NCBI GenBank assembly: GCA_013306675.1
Contig: JABLUY010000012.1
Span: 62,001 to 126,000, forward strand
Length of the DNA stretch: 64,000 nt
From: Thraustochytrium sp. TN22
Lineage: Eukaryota > Sar > Bigyra > Thraustochytrida > Thraustochytriidae
Reading direction: 5' to 3'
Shown piece by piece: positions 57,359 through 64,000 of this stretch. The position numbers and the translations under genes are program-made. Positions within the stretch are counted from its first letter, which is position 1. Each line of letters starts with the position of its first letter. Under the pieces are notes generated by a model, which was not told where the DNA came from, did no database searches, and saw only the letters and a list, made by a program, of their open reading frames with translations.

Positions 57359-58170
57359 TTTGGCCTCGCCGGCGGCCGCCACGAATACCGCGACCGCCGC
57401 CTCGTCGCGCTACGCGCATGTAGCACTGCACACAGAAATTCAATTCGAACTTGGCTGCGCGCTCCGAGCATCGGCTGGCTGAGCCTGGCTCACCTCCCAC
57501 CGCACCTGCGCGTCGGAGACTGGGACACCTGTGCCCTGTCTCGGGCGTAACGGGCAAGAGCGCGAGGAAGCACCTCGAATGGGGCCGCAACGTACCGAGA
57601 GCAGCAGCGGACCACACCTGCGCGCGGCTACGAGCCTCCCTTCACCTCGGAGGTGCTGCATGCGATTTCCACGCATCCAACCGATCTGCGCTGCATGCTG
57701 TGCTGTGCTGCATGCTATGCTGTGCTGTGCTGGATTCAAGCTGGGCCTCGCAAGGATGCAAGAGAGACGCTGTTCATCTCTTCCGCGAATTTAGTGCGGT
57801 TGGCAGCTTGGTAAATGAGAAGCTTTGATTCCATCCTCCATCCAGAAAACCGCCCAAGGTCGACGGAGTCGGACACTCTCCAAACAGGGCAACCTGACCT
57901 GGTTTTGACATGAGTCTAGCTCACCTAGCCAGAGAGTGGAGTTTTCCGCGCCTCCACCGAGCAAAACGCTTGCAACTCAGCGTCCTCGCAGTCGACACAT
58001 TTGGCTGTCGTCGACCTTTTCATTACAAATAGGCAGGCTGGCCGTCGTTCAGGCTGACGAAAAGCTGCTGACGTCCAAACGCTGAGCAGCAGCATCAACA
58101 GCAACCGCCACGGCATCAATCACAGCAGCAACAGCCACAGCATCAATCACAGCAGCAACAGCAGCCAGGT
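57359..58170. other. Spacer with TGCTG and CAGCAG repeats
   Basis: No gene recognised. A TGCTG/TGCATGC run lies at about 57694-57730, and two copies of a 27-bp CATCAATCACAGCAGCAACA-type unit at about 58113-58166. Confidence 0.55.
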
Positions 58171-58285
58171 GTCCGAGCGACCGTCGAGCGACCGAGCGAC
58201 GTCGTGCTGTGGTTGTTGCTGATGATGATAACAGGCGAAGGTCGTCGGCTTAGACGGTCGGTCGCTCGGTCGCCCGACGGTCGTC
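58171..58285. repeat. Direct-repeat copy with adjoining inverted repeat
   Basis: The first 24 bp (from GTCCGAGCGACC at 58171) recurs exactly at 59481-59504. The same sequence also forms an inverted repeat with 58261-58285 (22 of 25 bp match arm 58176-58200; 60-bp loop). Confidence 0.8.
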
Positions 58286-58385
58286 TGGGAAGCGTTTCAC
58301 GCACAGGCCGCCGCGGTTCCGCGCTCGCTCGCGTAGCGAGTGCGCGCTACGAGGCTCTAGCACTCGCTCGCGCAGAGAGTGGGCG

Positions 58386-59396
58386 CTAGCTGAGCTCCCC
58401 GCACGCGCGTGGTGGCGGCTGCGCGTGCGACTTGCGCGACTCACTCCCCTCTGGCTCGCGGGGACGCGCTTGCTCGGCGGTGATCCTCTTGATCTTCCTC
58501 TCGAGGTCCTCGTTGGTGCGCTGCATCTGCACGATCACCTTCACGAGGTTGCCAAACGTCAGGTCATCGTCGAGCGTAATGCCCCGCGCCATGAGTGCCC
58601 TCCTCAGCCGGGACATGTAGGACCTGTTGCGGTCATTCGCCTTCACGCACGCGTCACATCGTTTCGTCGCGGTTCCGCCCGTGCACGTCGTGCTCCACCC
58701 GGTCGTGCCGTTTGAATCGACGCTGTCAGAGAAGCTATAGGCTGCTGGAAAGCCTTGGCAGCGCGCTGCGGGCGGCGCAGGCGCGCCTCCGGACTCAGGA
58801 ACTGCGTTCCGTGAGGACCTAACCACCGGCTGGTCATCGGCGCGAGACCCACTCGCGTCTGTTCTGTGACGCTTCTGATCAATCTCCTGGTTAGCGGCCC
58901 GCACCTTAGTCAGGAGGTCGTCAAGCGCCACCTTCTGCTCGGGCGTAAGGTCGTCAGGGCCACCCAGGAGGTCGTCCTTGAGCCTGTGGACGGTCTCGTC
59001 GTTGTTGTAGTCATCTGCTGGCACGATCGAATACCAGATGCGGCCGTGCTTCTTCTCCAAGCTACGCAGCAGGAAGTGCTGGCCGCCGTTGAGCTCGAAG
59101 CCCACGATGTTGACTGAACTTGTTGGTCTCCACCTTGGTGAGCGCATGAAGCTGAGTGGCATGACACCCGGTTGCACATCCCACCATCTGCCGCACAGGA
59201 TGGGAGCCAAGGCAGCATGTTCGGACAGGGCCGCAACGAGCCCTGTCAGCTTCTCGCTTGCACGTCCACGCTTGTTACGCAGCATGGCCTCGCTGTCTTG
59301 CAAGCACCGTGCCGCGGAACCCTGGCGCGGATCCGCGGATGTCCGATGCCTCGCCGTCGCCTTGCCAGGACAGAAGGCAGAGGCGCACAAGGGCAT
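58386..59396 (-). CDS. Orphan ORF with Cys motif and coiled coil (337 aa at most)
   Basis: Not recognised, and possibly not a normal gene. Readable parts: SVNIVGFELNGGQHFLLRSLEKK, GRIWYSIVPADDYNNDETVHRL, DLTPEQKVALDDLLTKVRAA, an EID-charged linker, a CTGG-TATKRCDACVKANDRNRSYM Cys/basic block, then LTFGNLVKVIVQMQRTNEDLERKIKRITAEQ, a likely coiled coil. The start is unsure (ATG 59396, or 59285 MLRNKRGRASEK), and the first 100 residues look less protein-like than the rest. It lies between two copies of a 24-bp direct repeat, which hints at an inserted unit, though no transposase motif is visible. The Cys block plus coiled coil would suit a DNA- or protein-binding role; this is weak. Confidence 0.5.
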   Translation of the reverse strand: MPLCASAFCPGKATARHRTSADPRQGSAARCLQDSEAMLRNKRGRASEKLTGLVAALSEHAALAPILCGRWWDVQPGVMPLSFMRSPRWRPTSSVNIVGFELNGGQHFLLRSLEKKHGRIWYSIVPADDYNNDETVHRLKDDLLGGPDDLTPEQKVALDDLLTKVRAANQEIDQKRHRTDASGSRADDQPVVRSSRNAVPESGGAPAPPAARCQGFPAAYSFSDSVDSNGTTGWSTTCTGGTATKRCDACVKANDRNRSYMSRLRRALMARGITLDDDLTFGNLVKVIVQMQRTNEDLERKIKRITAEQARPREPEGSESRKSHAQPPPRACGELS

Positions 59397-60084
59397 CAGC
59401 AGCCACGACTCGGCCTGAGCGCAAGCACCTCGTGCGCGCTCGCGCTGAGCGAGCTTCACCACCACGCGAGCTCGCGCACTGTCCGAGCGACCGTCGAGCG
59501 ACCGGGTCTAGCGACGTCCTAGTGACGTCCTAGTGACCGTCTAGTGACCAACAAACTCCCGAGCCGTCCAGAGGAAAAGCGTAGTAACGCGCCCCGGTTT
59601 TGCCACTTTCTCGCGACGACCGCAGATAGCTTCTGCGCGGGCGCGCGCGGCGGGCTGCGACGCGGCGGCGGCGCGCGGGCTTGGGGCCGCGGCGCTCGCT
59701 CGCTCGCTCGCTCGCTCGCTCGTTCGGTTGGTCGCTCGCTCGTCCGTTCGCTCGTCCGCTGATCCGCTCGCTTGCTTACGGCGCGGTGGCCATCGATCGG
59801 TCTGGCCTCGACTGCAAGCCGTCGTCCTGCCGCGCCTGCCTGCCTGGTCGGCCGCAACGCCCCGGCGGCGGGCTCTACGTCGCGAGAGCGAGCCGCGCAC
59901 TGCAGCGGCCCGCACCATCTCCGCGCTGGGCGACGTGCCACGGCTGAAGACAGACGGCACCAACCGTAGCGCCTTGCAGCAAGAAGAGCAGGAGGCAGGA
60001 CCAAGGACGCCCAACCGAGCGGCCCGGAAAGACGTCACCGTGTAACAACCCAGCGCCCGTAGCTTGCTTCACGAATCAGCCAAG
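59397..60084. other. Spacer upstream of symplekin with short repeats
   Basis: No gene recognised. It includes the second copy of the 24-bp direct repeat (59481-59504), three copies of an 11-bp GACGTCCTAGT-like unit (59513-59545), and a CGCT tetranucleotide run with CGTTCG/CGTCCG variants (about 59694-59772). Confidence 0.7.
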
Positions 60085-62522
60085 ATGATGGACTCGCCTG
60101 GCTCCGTGGGCGGGCCGGTGAGCCCGAGCGGGGCGAGCCTGGGCGAGAATGACTTCGACCTGCGCAGCGAGGTGGTGGAGGCGCTGGACGCAGCCAAGAC
60201 GGCGAGCAAGCCGGCGGACAAGCTGCAATTCCTGACGGAGGCGCGTGAGATCGTGCTGCACCGCGACGAGTCCATGGACCTGCTGCGATCGTTCGCGGTG
60301 AACTTCGCGGAGTTCCACCTGGAGAAGAAGGCGGCGGTGCGGTTCTTCGTGATCAAGTTCATCGAGGACGCGTGCAAGGTGTGCGAGGACGTGATCCCGA
60401 CGCTGGTGAACACGCTGACGTTCCTGGTGGATGACAAGAATAGCAAGAACCTGATTAAGGTGTGGGTGACGGTCATGAACGTGTACCGGCCGGCACTGGG
60501 GCTGCTGTGCAAGGAGTCCTTCTACAGCGAGAACGAGACGGCGGCGAAGCGGCTCGCGGAGGACCTGCTGGCGCTCAAGGACGCGGCTGTGAAGGTGTTT
60601 CGCGAGGCAGCGGGCAAGGTGATGCCTATCATCGACACGGTCAAGACGATTGCGCTGTCCTTCCTCTTGGCGGATGCCACAACGACGCAGATCCTGAGCC
60701 AGGAGCGGCACCGCGGGCCCAAGGAGGCGCGCGCCGACACGGGCCCGGACGCCTTCTCCCTGGGCGATGTGCCTCGCGACCACCCGGTGCTTTCAGTGGT
60801 GGAGCTGGAGCGCATCGGGACAGAGTTGGTGGAGGAAATGTGCAAGGCCCTGGAAAGGATCGGGCGGCAGGGCAACGACGTGGGCGCGGACGAGGGCCGG
60901 CAGTGCGTGCCGCTCATCAATGGCGTCCAGGTGCTGGCGCTGCATCGCGCCTCGGTGCGCGAGCGCACCATGGCAGAGCTGCTGCGCGGCGCGGACCTGA
61001 TGCGGATGGACGCCGGGACGGACGACAGCGTGTCGCCCCACAAGCTGCGGTACGTGCAGAACCTGCGCACGATCCTGCTAGAGTTTCTCAAGGAGCGCTG
61101 GCGCGACCTGCTCAAGGAGTGGCGCCAACAGGTGCACGACGCGCTGTGCCAAATCGACGCCAAGGAGCAGGCGGACGCGGCGCTGGCGCTGCTAGACTCG
61201 CGCGATGCGCGTATCAAGAAGCGTCTGCAGCGCGAGGCCGAGCACGAAGCGCGCAAGCGGCAGCGGCGCGAGTTGGAGGAGGAGGCCGAGCGGCAACGCT
61301 CGCAGGAGCTGGTGGACGCGCTGGATGGCCAGGAGCTGCGCCAGGCGGGCTATCCGCCGCAGCGCAACACGCTCTCCTGGCAGGAGATCAGCTCGCTGCA
61401 CACGCTGTCGCCGGAGGACGCGGCCGCGCTCGTGGTGCATAACATGGATCACCTGCCTGGGCCGCCGCCACCGTCGAGTGCGAGCGCGCGGCGGTCTGAA
61501 GCGGAGGCTATTCGCACCTTTGCGCGCTTTGAGGCCTTCATCGACCGCGCGGTGGCGGCCTCGCTGCGCGCGGACGACGGCCGCGGGGCGGGTGCGGCGG
61601 CCGGCGTTCTCAAGGGCGAGAAGTCGGCCGCCGATGTGGCGAGCAAAATCACGCCGGTCCAGACGCTGGAGCCGCGCAAACTGGCGCTCCAGCGCATGCT
61701 GGCGCAGCACGAGCGCCACGTGCAGGTCTCATCGCTGGCGCTTTTCTCGGCCGCCTACGGCGCGAGCTTTCCGTCTGACGGCGACGCCATCATCGCGCGC
61801 ATCACGTGCAACTTTGTGAAGCGAAACGAGGCCGAGGCCAAGATGGACTTGCGCCCGGACCTCGTCACCTTTGTGGCTTCGGACCTGCCGCGCCGCTCCG
61901 GCCTGGCGTTGTCCATGCTGGCGCACTGCTACACGTATGACAGCAAGAAGGCGGCGCAGTCCAAGGCGCCGCAGGCCTACGGCGCTGGCGAGTACGAGGT
62001 CGTCTTCTTCCAGCTGCTCGAGGCTGTCCTGGGCCAGGCTGGCGTCGGCGATACGAAGCGCGACAGGAGCCTGACGCGCCTGCTGGTTGCGGCGCCGCGC
62101 CTGCCGGCGGGTGTGCTGGCGCTCCTGGCGCAGTTCTGCGAATCCGACAAGCATGGTCTTGGCCTGTACGCGCTGCGCGAGCTGGCGCTTGGCCGATTCT
62201 CCGTGCAAAAGGACTGCCTGCGACTGTTGGCGTACTACGCTGTGCGGTCAGCCACGGACCGCGTGAGCGCGCGTGCCGTGCGCGTCATGATTGGTGTCTA
62301 CTCGAAGCTCAATGCGGCTGCGCAGACGCTTGTGGACGACTTTGCCCTGGGCATGTTGCGCAGCGTGCTGGAGCCCGGCGTTGCGCCTGACGCCGAGATC
62401 GCCGAGGTGATCGCGACGCGCAAGGCTGACCTTTTGCAGGCGCGACCCGAGGGCACGCTGTCGCACTCGCTCCTGGTCGCCGCCGCGGGGGCGGACGGCG
62501 CGGCCACGTCGCAACCGCAATT

Positions 62523-62559
<37 letters not shown>

Positions 62560-63918
62560 GCGCAGGAGCAGGAGCAGGAGCAGGGCAAGAAGCAGAATGC
62601 ACCCGACGTAAACCAGGAGGGCATGGACGTGGACGAGGGCGAAGGTGAAGGCGAGGAGGCCGACGGCGAGGCGGACGCCGCCGAGAAGGCTGCAGATGAG
62701 CTGGACGAGCAAGAGACGAACTTGGAGTTCGAAAAAGACGAGGGTCTGCTTGAAAGCGGTGTGCAGCGCGAGCAGGTGTCTGACAAGGACCGCGAAAAGG
62801 ACTCCATGCGCCGCATTGCGCTCGTGGTGGCGCTAAGCAGGCGCAAGACCGGTCTGCTGCGCGACTACGCGGAGACGTACGCGCAACTGGAGGAAGACAG
62901 CCCTTCGCGCACCGTGCTGGAGAACGCGGTCGTGGAGCTCTTTCCTTTGCTGGCTCGTGACGCCAGCCCGGCGCAAGCGCTGGCGCTCTTGCAGGACTAC
63001 CCGTCGAATGCAAGCCGCTTCATCGTGCACGCCCTCAAGCTGCTGGCGCAGGAGACGGTATCGGACTCGCGCGAGAAACGACGCGAGCTCGTGGCGCAGG
63101 CCAAGGCGACAAGCGACGACGCGGGCGTGGCGCTCTTTGACCAGGACGACACCTACGTCATCCCGGTGCTGGGCTCGCTGCCGCGCACCGAAATGCGGCG
63201 CTTTCTGCAGGGCATTTTGCGGCTCGACGACAACGCCGCCGTGGAGGCGGCCATCGACAGCATTCTGGCGGCTGGGCGCTTCGCCACGGATGAGGTGGTG
63301 CAGGACGGCGAACTGGACCAGCAGACAGAGGAGCGCAGCAAGGAGAACCAGCCGCTGCTGCCGGAGGAACTCATGGTGGAGTTCGTGTTGACACCTGTGT
63401 CGGAGGATATCTCCACAGCGACGCTCAAGAACGCGACGGAATCTTGCTTGGCGCGCAAGGAGTTCTTCACGCGCGATGTGCTGGCGAGCGTGATTCGCGA
63501 GCTTTTGCTGCAGTGCGAGGATAACAAGCTGCCGCTGCTCTTTATGCGCATCATGATCCGCAGCATGGAGGAGCAGCCGACCATCAAGCAGTTTATCGCG
63601 GAGGTGCTGTCAGAGTTGGTGGACCGCGAGCTGTGGACGTGGAACGACCGCGCGCTCTGGCAGGGCTTTGTCCTGTGCGCCATGAAGCTCGCCACGCTGG
63701 CGTACCCAATCCTCTTCCGGCTCCCTGCTTCCGAGCTGGAGAGCGTCATCGAGATCGCGCGCAAGCGTGACCCGCAAGACAAGCTCGTGGCCCGTCTTAT
63801 TTTTTACGCGCGCCGCAACCAGCAGGCGCTCAACCTGTCTCCGGAGACGCTCGCGCTGCTGGACAAGTACGACACCAAAAAGGAGGCCAGGGACGAGAAG
63901 GAGGGCACCGCGTCGTAA
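60085..63918 (+). CDS. Symplekin / Pta1-like mRNA 3'-end processing scaffold (1277 aa)
   Basis: Scaffold of the cleavage and polyadenylation machinery and, in animals, of histone pre-mRNA processing. The N-terminal HEAT-type domain lies at about residues 20-360 (DKLQFLTEAREIVLHRDESMD, FAEFHLEKKAAVRFFVIKFIEDACK, NSKNLIKVWVTVMNVYRPAL). A charged helix and middle region follow. A Gln run (residues about 813-825) and a Glu/Asp-rich stretch (about 830-895) precede the C-terminal domain at about 1090-1265 (LPEELMVEFVLTPVSEDISTATLKNATE, FTRDVLASVIRELL, LPLLFMRIMIRSMEEQP, LWTWNDRALWQGFVLCAMKLATLAYPILFRLP), which matches the Symplekin_C order. The ATG at 60085 is followed by a second ATG. Length is like animal symplekin (about 1270 aa) rather than yeast Pta1 (785). 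The stop is 82 bp from the window edge. Confidence 0.95.
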
Positions 63919-64000
63919 TGTAGGAGGAAGTTTGCTCAAGAGTAGGATACTTCATTGTTTGCTGCTGAGTGTAAAAAATGCGGAAAGGATGGCACAAATC

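Noticed and set aside
1-64000. tRNA or rRNA genes
   Set aside because: No cloverleaf with a GGTTCGAATCC-type box and no rRNA-like conserved stretch was recognised by eye; a tRNA scan would settle it.
1-64000. Retroelements or virus-like elements
   Set aside because: No reverse transcriptase, integrase, capsid or long terminal repeat pattern was seen. The duplicated blocks at 20-30 kb are explained by duplication of a host gene.

Overview
This is a GC-rich, gene-dense eukaryotic nuclear segment. The genes are mostly single-exon. Where I can place introns with confidence they are short (64-104 nt), with GTAAGT, GTACGT or GTAGGT donors and CAG acceptors. Core eukaryotic genes (AP-1 gamma-adaptin, ALG11, symplekin, CWC25, a kinesin) set the domain of life. 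A DNAAF3 homologue implies a cell that builds motile cilia or flagella at some stage. High GC, few introns, many lineage-specific multi-pass membrane proteins and an expanded PIN-LIKES/ECM3-type transporter family would fit a flagellated protist such as a stramenopile (for example a thraustochytrid-like lineage). That placement is an inference, not a demonstration.

Layout. 1-19.2 kb: seven paralogous PIN-LIKES/ECM3-type membrane transporters on both strands, with the AP-1 gamma gene between the sixth and seventh. Four of the seven need one or two introns to restore the family fold, and all seven keep a short ELALP-like motif in an otherwise unconserved central loop. 19.2-30.2 kb: a family of large membrane proteins with leucine-rich repeats: a decayed fragment, a complete copy, and a copy with a disrupted 5' part. 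The last two share a long tract that looks identical at DNA level. 30.4-35.1 kb: a three-domain adenylation-thiolation-reductase enzyme whose stop codon overlaps the start of ALG11. 35.1-38.4 kb: low-complexity spacer. 38.4-40 kb: a Q/P-rich orphan protein. 40.3-41.1 kb: a tandem triplication just upstream of a methyltransferase with a long His/Gly repeat tail, followed by an Ofd1/Tpa1-like 2-oxoglutarate oxygenase. 44.5-51 kb: an N-terminally acylated ankyrin protein, DNAAF3 and a kinesin. 51-53 kb: CWC25 and a head-to-head, two-exon 81-residue membrane protein. 53-57.4 kb: two tandem paralogues of an unrecognised roughly ten-helix membrane protein with a Cys-rich C-terminus. 58.2-59.5 kb: an orphan ORF between copies of a short direct repeat. 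60.1-63.9 kb: symplekin.

There is no operon-like pathway across the window. The features most worth attention are the transporter array with its loop motif, the membrane-LRR family with its near-identical tract, the stop/start overlap between the reductase and ALG11, the His-rich methyltransferase, and the tandem pair of unknown membrane proteins. No retroelement, virus-like element, tRNA, rRNA or CRISPR array was recognised.
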